Below are positions 9,686 through 18,473 of a stretch of DNA of 64,000 nucleotides, piece by piece. The notes below the pieces were generated by a model. That model made no database searches. It had not been told where the DNA came from and worked only from the letters and a program-made list of their open reading frames with translations. The position numbers were made by a program, and so were the translations under genes. The DNA is from GCA-003244245 sp050699575 (GTDB lineage Bacteria; Actinomycetota; Actinomycetes; Mycobacteriales; Pseudonocardiaceae), in assembly GCA_050699575.1 (NCBI GenBank), contig JBOHFG010000101.1, positions 1-64,000 on the forward strand, read 5' to 3'. The stretch's first letter is position 1. Every line of letters begins with the position of its first letter.

Positions 9686-10080
9686 GGCACGCGGACGGTG
9701 CACCGGATGCCGGGTGCCGCATGCAGGGCACTGTCGCGGGTGAGGAGGTCGACGCCGAGATGCTCAGCGGCGGCGACGTAGGCGGCGTCATACCCAGTGA
9801 GGTTCTCCCGCAGTGCCCACATCCGCTCCAACAACAGGGCGGTCGGGACCACGTTGATCGGCAGCCGGCTCAGATGCTCGACGGCGACTCCCATGGTGTC
9901 CGTGTCGAAGGTTCCACGGCGCGTCAGCGCTCGCAAGACGTGGAAGGTCTCGATTCGGAGATGCTCCGGTCCAGCAATGCCGTTGTCGCGCAGCGCGGCA
10001 CGGGCCGCCGTGCCGTGATCGCCGCCATGGGTCAACGCATCGACGAGCACGTTGGCGCCGACCACCAGATCAGCGCTCAT
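9682..10080 (-). CDS. vapC: VapC-type PIN-domain toxin with a lost first catalytic Asp
   Basis: 132-residue PIN-domain protein paired with an RHH antitoxin. PIN toxins are Mg-dependent RNases with four acidic active-site residues. The C-terminal cluster is intact (GYDAAYVAAAEHLGVDLLTRD), as is the middle Glu (HLRIETFHVL). The first motif, usually VVDAS or VVDAN, reads VVGANVLVD: residue 8 is Gly, encoded by GGC where one base change from GAC would give Asp. The toxin may therefore be weakened or inactive. Its ATG overlaps the antitoxin stop (ATGA), so the two are translationally coupled. Confidence 0.9.
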   Translation of the reverse strand: MSADLVVGANVLVDALTHGGDHGTAARAALRDNGIAGPEHLRIETFHVLRALTRRGTFDTDTMGVAVEHLSRLPINVVPTALLLERMWALRENLTGYDAAYVAAAEHLGVDLLTRDSALHAAPGIRCTVRVP

Positions 10081-10352
10081 CCGCGGCGTGGATCGGGTAC
10101 ATCTGTGGTCAGATCGGCGTCCCGTTCGGAACGGCCCTCGCGAACCAGCGCGACTGAGTCGAATGCTCCGGCACTGGCCCGGTGAGCGTTCGCGGCTGCC
10201 TCGTCGAGGACTGCCATGGTGGTGGAGATCCGAGCCTGTTCGGTCAGCAGCTCGACTAGGTATCGCTGCAAGGACTGCCCCCGCCTCGTGGCTGCACTTT
10301 TGAGGGCATCGACGACGGACTCCGGTAAATTCCGAATCTGTATGCCGCTCAT
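10077..10352 (-). CDS. vapB: VapB/FitA-like RHH antitoxin
   Basis: 91-residue antitoxin with an N-terminal ribbon-helix-helix DNA-binding domain (MSGIQIRNLPESVVDALK, then RRGQSLQRYLVELL) and a C-terminal toxin-binding tail. The family neutralises its PIN toxin and autorepresses the operon. The ATG at 10352 is selected because homology starts there and because a perfect TATAAT lies 7 nt upstream, implying a leaderless transcript. It overlaps vapC by 4 bp. Confidence 0.9.
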   Translation of the reverse strand: MSGIQIRNLPESVVDALKSAATRRGQSLQRYLVELLTEQARISTTMAVLDEAAANAHRASAGAFDSVALVREGRSERDADLTTDVPDPRRG

Positions 10353-10359
10353 GCTGCCA

Positions 10360-10386
10360 ATTATAGCATGCAGTTTTTGCCTGCAT
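10360..10386 (-). promoter_or_regulatory. vapBC promoter and inverted-repeat operator
   Basis: On the minus strand TATAAT (10365-10360) sits exactly 7 nt before the vapB ATG, so transcription should begin at or next to the start codon. Directly upstream is an inverted repeat, ATGCAG (10368-10373) and CTGCAT (10381-10386), separated by 7 bp and lying in the -10/-35 spacer. This is where an RHH antitoxin would be expected to bind for autorepression. No good -35 hexamer is visible. Confidence 0.6.
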
Positions 10387-10465
10387 CGCGGACACAGTGT
10401 CGCGCAGCTGCGCCGACTCGGGTAGGCAGGGTAGAGGGGGATCATCATGACCAGAGGAGACCGCG

Positions 10466-10918
10466 ATGAAGGTGTTCACGGGAGCTGACGAGTTGCGAGC
10501 TGCGGCTGGTGAGCAGCTGGGTGCGAGCGACCGGATGACGATCGACCAGCAACGCGTCAACGTCTTCGCGGACGCGACCGAGGACCATCAGTGGATTCAC
10601 CTTGACCCGCAACGTGCCGCAGCTGGCCCGTTCGGCGCCACCATCGCGCATGGATTCCTGAGCCTGTCGCTGTTGCCGCATCTGATTGACCAGACCTACC
10701 GGGTCGAGGGCGCCACAATGGTGATCAACTATGGGGTGAACAAGGTGCGATTTCCTGCGCCCGTGCGGGTGGGATCCACGGTCTGGGCCGAGGTTGAGCT
10801 TGCCGAGGCCACCGAGGTGACCGGTGGCCTCCAGCTCGTGCTGCACGCCATACTGCAGATCGAGGGCGGCCCGAAGCCCGGTTGCGTGGCAGACTGGGTC
10901 ATCCGAGTCTATTTTTGA
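10466..10918 (+). CDS. MaoC-like dehydratase (enoyl-CoA hydratase 2 family)
   Basis: 150-residue single hot-dog-fold hydratase resembling mycobacterial HtdZ/Rv0130. The hydratase-2 active site is visible as FADATEDHQWIHLDPQRA (Asp and His) followed by GPFGATIAHGFLSLSL. These enzymes hydrate trans-2-enoyl-CoA or dehydrate (R)-3-hydroxyacyl-CoA. The ATG at 10466 has a clear AGAGGAGA site. It is divergent from vapBC and convergent with the GNAT gene, so probably monocistronic. Confidence 0.92.
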   Translation: MKVFTGADELRAAAGEQLGASDRMTIDQQRVNVFADATEDHQWIHLDPQRAAAGPFGATIAHGFLSLSLLPHLIDQTYRVEGATMVINYGVNKVRFPAPVRVGSTVWAEVELAEATEVTGGLQLVLHAILQIEGGPKPGCVADWVIRVYF

Positions 10919-10937
10919 TGGTCACAGGCGAGGTCGT

Positions 10938-11474
10938 CTAATGATCGCAGACGAGGTCGTCCGGCCGGAGCCGGAATACCGCCAAGCGTGTCTGGTGGTA
11001 CTTATTGCTCTCGCCGACCCATTCCATCCCGATCCGTCGCGCGGTGGCCGCCGCTCGAACGTTGTGCGGCGCGACGAGCGCGAATAACTCGACCAACGAA
11101 TGCTGGAAGGCCCAGTGCGCCAGCGCCCGGGCGACCTCGGTGAGGTAACCTCGGCCCCAGTACTCCGGTGCCAGCTGGTAACCGATCTCGACGTCCGCCT
11201 CGGGCACTGGCATTGGCAACAGGCTGATCCCGCCGACCAGCGCGCTCCCGTCCCGCAGGGCCAGCGCCCACCGTCCGGTTCCCGGTGCCATCCCGGCCTG
11301 CTCGGTGATCCAGCCCTGCAGCACTGTATGCATGATCGCCGCGTCGGGAATGCGCTCGAGTTCGTGCAGCCATCGGCTGACGTTGTCGTGGCCGTAGATC
11401 TTCAGCGCTGCATCGGCGTCAGTTACCGACCAGTCCCGCACCAGGAGCCGATCGGTCCGCAGCAGCTCCGCCAT
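10938..11474 (-). CDS. GNAT family N-acetyltransferase (RimJ/RimL type)
   Basis: 178-residue acetyl-CoA-dependent transferase. It begins LRTDRLLVRDWSVTDADAAL, typical of the RimJ/RimL subgroup. The central part has VEIGYQLAPEYWGRGYLTEV (acetyl-CoA loop) and then ALAHWAF, and the end has NVRAAATARRIGMEWVG. The target may be a protein N-terminus or a small molecule; context gives no clue. The ATG at 11474 is the first in-frame start. Confidence 0.88.
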   Translation of the reverse strand: MAELLRTDRLLVRDWSVTDADAALKIYGHDNVSRWLHELERIPDAAIMHTVLQGWITEQAGMAPGTGRWALALRDGSALVGGISLLPMPVPEADVEIGYQLAPEYWGRGYLTEVARALAHWAFQHSLVELFALVAPHNVRAAATARRIGMEWVGESNKYHQTRLAVFRLRPDDLVCDH

Positions 11475-11766
11475 GAACCGAACTTACTCCGGCTCGACAC
11501 GCCCTGGGTGACACTCTCAGCGCTGGCGCAAGCGGACTACCTCGGGTTCCCCGGTGACGGCCAGGCCGCGACGCGACGCGGCGGCATCCGGGTCAGCTCA
11601 CGCGGTCCCGCCACTGCACCAGGCTCAGCAGAGGCGGTAGCTTACCTTCGGCTTCATGGCAAGCACCCGCTCGAAGCTTCTGTTAGGTACCGGTTGATCA
11701 CACTTTGTTGATCCGGTCACCTAGCTCTCCGCTAAACGGGTGGTATCTAGTACTCCTGTGGGGGAT

Positions 11767-11799
11767 CATTCATTCCTTGTTTACCTTGTAGCTAGCTTG
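11767..11799 (+). promoter_or_regulatory. Candidate PHO-box-like direct repeats upstream of pstS
   Basis: About 85-115 bp upstream of pstS lie consecutive 11-bp units, CATTCATTCCT, TGTTTACCTTG and TAGCTAGCTTG. The first two resemble degenerate actinobacterial PhoP direct-repeat units (GTTCACC core, 11-bp period). This sits in the 400-bp gap 11475-11882, which otherwise shows no gene and must carry the pst promoter. The match is weak and visual only. Confidence 0.3.
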
Positions 11800-11882
11800 C
11801 GTCTATTGACGGCGCATACGTTTCGCCGGCGGCCGTTCGGCTGTGGTTGTTCCCACCCTTGCTTCTCACCTTCGGAGGTCTT

Positions 11883-12995
11883 GTGAAGCTTCACCGTCAT
11901 CGTGTGGCGCTCGGTGTGTTGGCGGGTTCTGGTCTACTGCTCTCCGCGTGCGGCTCGGACACCGGGGGTGGCGCGGGCCCGTCCACCAGCCCTGGCGGGG
12001 CCGTCGTTATCGCGTGTAGCTCGGGATCGTTGACCGCCGCCGGCTCGACAGCCCAGCAGAATGCTATTGCGCAATGGATCAAAGACTATCTCAACAAATG
12101 TTCGGGTTCGAACATCAATTATGGTGGTGGCGGCTCCGGGCAAGGTGTTCAACAGTTCACTGACGGGAAGATAGATTTTGCGGGGTCTGACTTTCCGTTG
12201 GCCGAGGGCAAGGAGCAGCAGGCTGCGGACGCTCGCTGCAAGAGCGGGCCTGCGATCAATATTCCGATGGTCGGTGGACCGATCGCTATCGGCTACAACG
12301 TGCCCGGGGTCACGAATAACCTGAACCTGTCCGCTGCCAACCTGGCGAAGATTTTTAGTGGCACGATTACGAATTGGAACGATCAGGCGATTGCGCAGGA
12401 CAATCCTGGTGTGCAGCTCCCCGTACTGGGCATCCAGAGCTTCCACAGGTCAGATGGTTCCGGGACCACCTACAACTTCACGAACTACCTGGTTCATGAC
12501 GCAAAGACGGACTGGACATTCGGGACCAACAAGAACTGGACTGCGCCGGGTGGGCAGGGTGCCAAAGGAAGCCAAGGTGTTGCACAAGGTGTAAAGTCAA
12601 CTCCGGGTGGCATCGGATATTTCGAACTGTCATTTGCGACGCAGAGTCAGATCCCTTACGCAGCGATCGGCAACGCTGAAGGCAAGTTCATCCCGCTCAC
12701 CCAGGACAATGCGGTGCGGTTCCTGTCGGCGGCCAAAGTGGTTGGTACTGATGGTGACTTGACACTGCAGTTCGATTACGCGACCACCGAGGCCACCGCC
12801 TACCCGAACCTCCTCGTCACCTACGAGATAGTGTGCTCGAAGGGTAATGCTGCGGACAAGCTGCCGTTAATCAAGAATTTTTTGGGATACGCGGCCAGTC
12901 CGACCGGTCAACAGGGGCTCCCAGGTCAGGGGTACATATCGTTGCCGGCAAACCTGCAGCAACAAGCACGGCAGGTGATTTCCTCCCTTGGCTAG
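11883..12995 (+). CDS. pstS: Phosphate ABC transporter substrate-binding lipoprotein
   Basis: 370-residue extracytoplasmic phosphate-binding lipoprotein. The N-terminus KLHRHRVALGVLAGSGLLLSACG is a signal peptide with lipobox LSAC. The mature protein has the PstS ligand loops: SGSLTAAGSTAQQNAI, the GGGGSGQGVQQF segment, DFAGSDFPL and HRSDGSGTTYNFTNYL. The GTG at 11883 is chosen over an ATG 12 codons upstream because GGAGG lies immediately before it and the signal peptide starts there. First gene of a pst operon; presumably induced by phosphate starvation. Confidence 0.96.
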   Translation: MKLHRHRVALGVLAGSGLLLSACGSDTGGGAGPSTSPGGAVVIACSSGSLTAAGSTAQQNAIAQWIKDYLNKCSGSNINYGGGGSGQGVQQFTDGKIDFAGSDFPLAEGKEQQAADARCKSGPAINIPMVGGPIAIGYNVPGVTNNLNLSAANLAKIFSGTITNWNDQAIAQDNPGVQLPVLGIQSFHRSDGSGTTYNFTNYLVHDAKTDWTFGTNKNWTAPGGQGAKGSQGVAQGVKSTPGGIGYFELSFATQSQIPYAAIGNAEGKFIPLTQDNAVRFLSAAKVVGTDGDLTLQFDYATTEATAYPNLLVTYEIVCSKGNAADKLPLIKNFLGYAASPTGQQGLPGQGYISLPANLQQQARQVISSLG

Positions 12996-13057
12996 CGGCG
13001 CTCGGGTGTGGGCTCCGCACTCCGCACCCGTCACGAATGCTGGAATGAGGATGTAAC

Positions 13058-14113
13058 ATGGATGAACCGGAACGCGCACGGCTCTCGATGGTGTCGTCGT
13101 CCGCACTGGATCCGGAGAGTCGCGGAGCTCGCCCGTCGGCACCAGGCGGGCCACCACCGATGTCTCCCGGCGGGGAGTCCAACGCGGATCTCAGTCGCCG
13201 GGCCCGCCGGCGAGGTGATGTGATCTTCCGGATGCTGGCTCAAGGATCCGGCGCGTTGCTGTTGGTCATTATGGCTGTTATCGCATTGTTCCTCGTGTTG
13301 CAGGCAATTCCTGCGTTGCGGGCGAACACCACGAGCTTTCTTACCACGCTGAACTGGGCTCCGGACGGTGCGCCCTCGTCCTTCGGTATTACGGCGCTTG
13401 CCTTCGGCAGCGTGCTGACGTCGCTGCTCGCGTTGCTGATGAGCGTGCCGGTGGCGGTGGGAGTAGCGCTTGCGACCAGCCACTACGCGCCGCGATGGTT
13501 GGCCAGCCCGCTGGCCTATGTGGTCGACTTGTTGGCTGCCGTGCCCAGCGTCGTCTTCGGCCTGTGGGGACTGATCTACCTTGTCCCCAACGTCATCGCA
13601 CCATCGAGGTTCCTGAATCATTACCTGGGGTTCATTCCACTCTTCGGGTCGAACGGTACCTACGGCAAGTCAATTTTCGCGGCATCTGTAGTGCTTGCGG
13701 TGATGGTGATCCCGATTGTTGCCGCAATTTCCCGAGAAGTGTTTGTTCAGACGCCACGGGATCACATCGAGGCGGCCTGGGCGATCGGTGCGACGAAATG
13801 GGAGATGGTGCGCACGGCGATTTTGCCCTACGGGCGCTCAGGTGTTGCCAGTGGGACAGTACTCGGATTTGGCCGAGCGATAGGAGAGACAATTGCGGTA
13901 GCGCTGGTACTGTCGGCGAACTATGAGATCAGCATCCGCATCCTCGAGCCGGGGGGCAACACTATTGCGGCGAACATTGCCAACCGCTACGGTGAGGCAG
14001 CCGCCGTGGGCAGAGGCGCATTGATTGCGTCGGGCCTGGTGCTGTTCGTTATTACACTGATCGTGAACTTCGGAGCGCGAGCGATTATCCGCAGAGGCGG
14101 GCGGACGTCATGA
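13058..14113 (+). CDS. pstC: Phosphate ABC transporter permease PstC
   Basis: 351-residue inner-membrane permease. A long Ser/Pro/Arg-rich cytoplasmic N-terminus (about 55 residues) precedes six predicted membrane helices. The family EAA-type loop is present as IEAAWAIGATKWEMVRTAILPYGRSG, with GRAIGETIAVALVL following. It overlaps pstA by 4 bp (ATGA) and sits 62 bp after pstS, so the genes form one operon. Confidence 0.95.
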   Translation: MDEPERARLSMVSSSALDPESRGARPSAPGGPPPMSPGGESNADLSRRARRRGDVIFRMLAQGSGALLLVIMAVIALFLVLQAIPALRANTTSFLTTLNWAPDGAPSSFGITALAFGSVLTSLLALLMSVPVAVGVALATSHYAPRWLASPLAYVVDLLAAVPSVVFGLWGLIYLVPNVIAPSRFLNHYLGFIPLFGSNGTYGKSIFAASVVLAVMVIPIVAAISREVFVQTPRDHIEAAWAIGATKWEMVRTAILPYGRSGVASGTVLGFGRAIGETIAVALVLSANYEISIRILEPGGNTIAANIANRYGEAAAVGRGALIASGLVLFVITLIVNFGARAIIRRGGRTS

Positions 14114-15162
14114 CGCAGTCGGTGGAGGCCTCCACGCCGAGCTCGGCGTTGGTCCGGGCGCGGCTGCCCCGTTGGTCGCTCGCAGCGATCGCGGCCGGGG
14201 CGATTATGGTGACGCTGGTCCTGTTTGGGGTAACAGAGACATCAGGCTGGACCGGTTTTTTGCTCGTTGCGGCTGTGTTCTACGTCGTTGCCCAGACAAT
14301 GGTATCGGGCCTGGTGGAAGGCAGGCGTGCCGCGATGGACCGGCTGGTGACCAGCCTCGTGGTGGCGTGTGCCTGCGCTGCGGTCCTGCCGCTTGTTGCA
14401 GTGCTCGGATTTACCATTGCCAAGGGTGTGACGGTACTGAACGGGGCCTTTCTTACTCATACCATGCGGGGGGTCGCCGAGCAGGATCCGAACGGTGGTA
14501 TTTATCACGCCATCATTGGCACGCTCGAGCAGGTGGGCTTGGCGACGCTGATGGCGGTTCCGTTCGGCCTGCTCGTCGCGATCTACCTTGTGGAATATAG
14601 TTTCGGGAAGTTTGGCCGAGCTGTGAGTTTTTTCGTCGATGTGATGACCGGTTTGCCATCGATTGTGGCTGGATTGTTCATTTTCGCCCTGTGGATTCTG
14701 GTGTTGGGGCAGAGCTTCTCCGGTTTTGCTGGCTCGCTGGCACTGGCGATTCTGATGCTGCCAACGGTGGTCCGGTCGGCCGAGGAGATGCTGAAGATCG
14801 TCCCCGACAGTCTCCGTGAGGGTAGCTATGCGCTCGGTGTGCAAAAATGGGTGACCGTGGTGCGTATTGTGCTGCCGACCGCACTGGCCGGAATTGTGAC
14901 AGGTGTGACGCTTGCTATTGCTCGGGTCACCGGAGAGACGGCTCCGCTGTTGCTCACGGTATTTGGAAACTCGGCGCTCAACCTCAATCCTTTCTCCGGA
15001 GCACAGGCCTCGCTGCCGCTGTTTGTCTTTGGGGAGGCGGGGCTGCCCAACGAGACAGCGATCGACCGGGCCTGGGCGGCAGCGTTGATTCTGATTCTGA
15101 TCGTCTTGATTCTCAATATCATCGCGCGAGTCATCGCACGCCTCGCGGGTGTCCGCAGCTAA
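14110..15162 (+). CDS. pstA: Phosphate ABC transporter permease PstA
   Basis: 350-residue partner permease of PstC. It has hydrophobic segments at about 20-40 and 45-65, the PstA core from about residue 90, and the loop REGSYALGVQKWVTVVRIVLP that docks with PstB. ARVTGETAPLLLTVFG and a C-terminal helix follow. The ATG overlaps the pstC stop. The 18-bp gap to pstB indicates the same transcript. Confidence 0.95.
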   Translation: MTQSVEASTPSSALVRARLPRWSLAAIAAGAIMVTLVLFGVTETSGWTGFLLVAAVFYVVAQTMVSGLVEGRRAAMDRLVTSLVVACACAAVLPLVAVLGFTIAKGVTVLNGAFLTHTMRGVAEQDPNGGIYHAIIGTLEQVGLATLMAVPFGLLVAIYLVEYSFGKFGRAVSFFVDVMTGLPSIVAGLFIFALWILVLGQSFSGFAGSLALAILMLPTVVRSAEEMLKIVPDSLREGSYALGVQKWVTVVRIVLPTALAGIVTGVTLAIARVTGETAPLLLTVFGNSALNLNPFSGAQASLPLFVFGEAGLPNETAIDRAWAAALILILIVLILNIIARVIARLAGVRS

Positions 15163-15180
15163 CTAGAAATTGGATCTTCT

Positions 15181-15957
15181 ATGGCTAAGAATGTTCACAT
15201 GAAGGACGTTGATATCTACTACGGCAAGTTCCACGCTGTGCAGGGCGTGACTCTGTCGGTGCCGCCGCGGGCGGTCACCGCGTTCATTGGTCCCTCCGGT
15301 TGCGGCAAGTCGACCGTGTTACGCACGATCAATCGGATGCACGAGGTGATCCCAGGGGCGCGGGTGGCGGGCCGGGTAGAACTTGATGGGGAAGACATCT
15401 ACCGGCCCGGCGTTGATCCCGTGGAGGTGCGGCGCGCGGTCGGCATGGTGTTCCAGCGGCCCAACCCGTTTCCCACGATGTCTATCCGGGACAACGTGGT
15501 AGCCGGCCTCAAGCTACAGGGTTCGCGAGATAAGGCTCGACTGGATGAGGTGACCGAGCGATCGCTACGTGGTGCAAACCTGTGGAACGAGGTAAAGGAC
15601 CGGCTCGGTAAGCCTGGCGGGAGCCTCTCGGGCGGGCAGCAGCAGCGGCTGTGTATCGCGCGCGCTATCGCGGTGCAGCCTGACGTGCTGCTTATGGATG
15701 AGCCTTGCTCGGCCTTGGACCCGATCTCCACACTGGCGATCGAGGGCCTGATTGAGAATTTGAAGAAAGACTACACTATTATCATAGTGACGCACAACAT
15801 GCAGCAGGCTGCTCGGGTATCTGATCGAACTGGGTTTTTCAACTTGCCGGCCGCAGGTCAGCCTGGCCGCCTCGTCGAGCTCAACGATACGGAAAAAATT
15901 TTCTCGAACCCGCTGGAGAAAGCCACGGAAGACTACATCTCGGGGAGGTTTGGCTGA
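15181..15957 (+). CDS. pstB: Phosphate ABC transporter ATPase PstB
   Basis: 258-residue ATPase energising PstCA. Walker A GPSGCGKST, Q-loop in MVFQRPNPFPTMS, signature LSGGQQQRLCIARAIA, Walker B VLLMDEPCSALD and switch His in VTHNMQQAARVSD are all intact. Length and sequence are normal for PstB. The stop TGA shares its last base with the ATG of the next gene, implying coupled translation with the DNA-binding protein. Confidence 0.97.
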   Translation: MAKNVHMKDVDIYYGKFHAVQGVTLSVPPRAVTAFIGPSGCGKSTVLRTINRMHEVIPGARVAGRVELDGEDIYRPGVDPVEVRRAVGMVFQRPNPFPTMSIRDNVVAGLKLQGSRDKARLDEVTERSLRGANLWNEVKDRLGKPGGSLSGGQQQRLCIARAIAVQPDVLLMDEPCSALDPISTLAIEGLIENLKKDYTIIIVTHNMQQAARVSDRTGFFNLPAAGQPGRLVELNDTEKIFSNPLEKATEDYISGRFG

Positions 15958-16355
15958 TGTCATCGATCGAGGGCTGGGGGCAGACAAATACGCCGGAGAT
16001 AGGTCGCTATATGTCGGTCGATCCCCAGACTCTCGGTCGGCTGCGGATCCTGCGAGTCGGTGATGTGGAGCTACAGCTCGATGGGCACAGACTCATCGTC
16101 CGGGGAACTCCGGTTCACCTGCCGCACAAAGAGTTCGTGATTCTCCAACAGCTGATGGACAATGCTGGTCGGGTCGTCACCCGGCGTGAGTTGTTGGACA
16201 ACGCCTGGGGTCCGGATCGGTTAGATGTCCGAAACTACCTGGAGGTGCACATTCGTCGGCTTCGTACGAAGATTGAGAGTGACGCGGACCGGCCGACTCG
16301 CATTCGAACGGTGCGCGGAGTAGGCTATATTTTTGACTTGCCACAGAACAACTAA
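15957..16355 (+). CDS. Orphan OmpR/PhoB-type winged-helix DNA-binding protein
   Basis: 132-residue protein consisting almost only of an OmpR/PhoB effector domain, with no receiver domain or phospho-acceptor Asp. Seen: the beta platform (LRILRVGDVELQLDGHRLIV), KEFVILQQLMDNAGRVVTRR and the recognition region LDVRNYLEVHIRRLRTKIE, ending VRGVGYIFDLP. It is the last gene of the pst operon (TGATG overlap with pstB), where phoU is often found; no phoU is present here. I infer a constitutive or protein-regulated DNA-binding role linked to phosphate. An internal ATG at 16011 (MSVDPQTLGRL) is a possible alternative start. Confidence 0.88.
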   Translation: MSSIEGWGQTNTPEIGRYMSVDPQTLGRLRILRVGDVELQLDGHRLIVRGTPVHLPHKEFVILQQLMDNAGRVVTRRELLDNAWGPDRLDVRNYLEVHIRRLRTKIESDADRPTRIRTVRGVGYIFDLPQNN

Positions 16356-16409
16356 TGCACCTGCTTCCAGTGCGGAGCACTGACTCGTGGGCTCACGCTG
16401 CCACCGGAG

Positions 16410-16676
16410 CTAGCTGGCCGGAGGACTCTCGTGCAGCTGGGCCTGGGGAGACTGGGCCTGGGCCGGCTGAGCTTGGGCCGGCTGAGCTTGGGCGGAGTGG
16501 GTCGTCGAGGGTAGCTGTTCGGGTTCTTTCTCGCCCGACAGCGCGCGGGTCTCCGCCTTGAAGATCCTCATCGACTGACCCACTGAACGGGCCATCTGTG
16601 GCAGTTTGTTGGCCCCGAACAGCAGGATGAAAGCTCCCGCAACGATCAACAAATGCCACGGGCTGAACTCGCCCAT
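16410..16676 (-). CDS. tatA: Sec-independent translocase TatA
   Basis: 88-residue membrane protein of the twin-arginine translocase. It shows the N-terminal helix MGEFSPWHLLIVAGAFILL, the FG hinge (LFGANKLPQMARSVGQS) and an amphipathic helix RIFKAETRALSGE. The C-terminal tail is a Gln/Ala/Pro low-complexity stretch built on a repeated PAQAQ unit (15-bp DNA repeat near 16459-16490). The ATG at 16676 has a GGGAGG site. It is convergent with the pst operon. Confidence 0.93.
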   Translation of the reverse strand: MGEFSPWHLLIVAGAFILLFGANKLPQMARSVGQSMRIFKAETRALSGEKEPEQLPSTTHSAQAQPAQAQPAQAQSPQAQLHESPPAS

Positions 16677-16847
16677 CGCAGCCTCCCTGGTCAGCGTCGC
16701 AGCACGACGCTCAGTGTAGACACCAAACATACTCGCCCCGGGCTGTCAAGGTTCGGCCCGCCGGATAGGGCGTGACTCCGATCCTCCACCACCTGAGTCA
16801 CACTGGAGCATACTTGTCCTGACCTGGATGGCCTACCGAGGGAAGCG

Positions 16848-18473
16848 GTGATCATGGCGCAAACGTCCGTGCGCAGGTCGGCGCCCGGTGCGCAGCCGGG
16901 TTTCCGGCGCGAGGTCGGTTTGATGGCACTGATGTTCGTTTCGCTGGGCTCGATCATCGGGTCGGGGTGGTTGCTCGGGGCGCTGACGGCGGCCACGTCG
17001 GCTGGTGGAGCCTCGATTGTGTCCTGGCTGCTCGCCGGTGTGATCATCGTGCTGCTGGCGCTGGTGCACGCGGAACTCGGTGCGACTTATCCGCTGGCCG
17101 GCGGAACGGCGCGCTGGCCGCGGTTGGCGTTCGGCGCGCTGGGCGGGTTCACGGCCGGCTGGGTGGCCTGGCTCCAAGCCGTGACGATCGCTCCGATCGA
17201 GGTTGAGGCGGCACTCGGTTACCTGGAGCATATTTGGCCTGGACTGATCAACGACGTGGGCGTGCTCACGACCATGGGTTTGGGTGCTGCCACCGCATTG
17301 ATGTTGCTGTTCACTGTGATTAACATCATGGGTGTCCGGTGGTTGGCGGAGAGCAACCGGATCGCCGTGCTGTTGAAGACCGCGGTGCCGGTGCTGACGG
17401 CCGGAGTCCTCATCGTCGTGTCATTCCGGGGCTCGAACTTCACCGCCGGTGGTGGTTTTGCCCCTTACGGTGCCCACGGGGTGCTCGCGGCCCTGCCGCT
17501 GGGTGTGATGTTCGCACTGCAGGGATTTGAGCAAGCCACTCAGATGGCCGGTGAGGCACGCGACCCGCAACGTAACGTGCCTCGTGCGGTGATCGGCGCG
17601 GTGCTTGTGGGTACCTTGCTCTATCTGGCGTTGGAGATTGCGTTCATCGGAGCGTTGAACCCCGGTAACCTCGCGCAGGGGTGGGCCAACCCGATTGGCA
17701 AGGGTGATTTCGGACCGTACGCGACGCTGGCCACCGGCCTGGGGTTGGGTTGGCTGGCCGTCATTCTGTATTTTGATGCGTTCATCTCACCGGCTGGCAC
17801 CGGACTGATCTATGTGGGTACCTCCGCGAGGCTGTCCTACGCGCTGGGCCAGGCCGGCTACTTTCCCAAAGGTGTCAGTCGGATCAGCAGCCGGGGCGTC
17901 CCGTACACTGCGATCATCCTGGCATTCGTTGTGGGTCTGATCTGTTTTCTCCCCTTTCCGAGCTGGAGCAGCTTGGTCGGACTGGTCACCTCGGCGACGG
18001 TGATCATGTATGCTTTCGCGCCGATCACCTTGTTGGTCCTGCGTAAGGCTGATCCAGACCGAACCCGGCCATACCGGCTACCGGCCGCCCCGATCCTGGC
18101 GCCGCTGGCTTTCATCGCCGCAAACGAGATCATCTATTGGACGTCGTGGACCACTGTGCAGAAGCTGATGCTGGCCATCGTCGCCGGCTACGTGATATTC
18201 GGAATCACCTATGCCCTGGGAGGGTCGCTCAAGCGACCGCCGCTGGACCTGCGGACGCTGGCCTGGATCCTTCCCTGGTTCACCGGCCTGGTCGTGATTT
18301 CTTATCTCGGGCAGTACGGCGGGACGAAACTCATCCCCGAGTGGATCGACCTGGGTGTGGTGGCCGGGTTCAGTTTGGTGATCTTCTATTCGGCTGTTGC
18401 GTTCAGCCTGCCCCGCGACCGAGTCATTGCCGCCGTTGCGGACGAGGAACGTGACCTGGGCAGCCTGGGTTAG
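16848..18473 (+). CDS. APC-superfamily amino acid/polyamine permease
   Basis: 541-residue integral membrane transporter with about 12 to 14 hydrophobic segments. The N-terminal unwound helix of the APC fold is visible as SLGSIIGSGWLLGALTAA. ALQGFEQATQMAGEARDPQRN is the conserved motif after TM6, and YALGQAGYFPKGVSRISSRG is the loop 8 motif. The substrate cannot be named. Starts at GTG 16848 or ATG 16854 are both possible. The 3' end overlaps the STAND gene convergently by 4 bp. Confidence 0.9.
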   Translation: MIMAQTSVRRSAPGAQPGFRREVGLMALMFVSLGSIIGSGWLLGALTAATSAGGASIVSWLLAGVIIVLLALVHAELGATYPLAGGTARWPRLAFGALGGFTAGWVAWLQAVTIAPIEVEAALGYLEHIWPGLINDVGVLTTMGLGAATALMLLFTVINIMGVRWLAESNRIAVLLKTAVPVLTAGVLIVVSFRGSNFTAGGGFAPYGAHGVLAALPLGVMFALQGFEQATQMAGEARDPQRNVPRAVIGAVLVGTLLYLALEIAFIGALNPGNLAQGWANPIGKGDFGPYATLATGLGLGWLAVILYFDAFISPAGTGLIYVGTSARLSYALGQAGYFPKGVSRISSRGVPYTAIILAFVVGLICFLPFPSWSSLVGLVTSATVIMYAFAPITLLVLRKADPDRTRPYRLPAAPILAPLAFIAANEIIYWTSWTTVQKLMLAIVAGYVIFGITYALGGSLKRPPLDLRTLAWILPWFTGLVVISYLGQYGGTKLIPEWIDLGVVAGFSLVIFYSAVAFSLPRDRVIAAVADEERDLGSLG

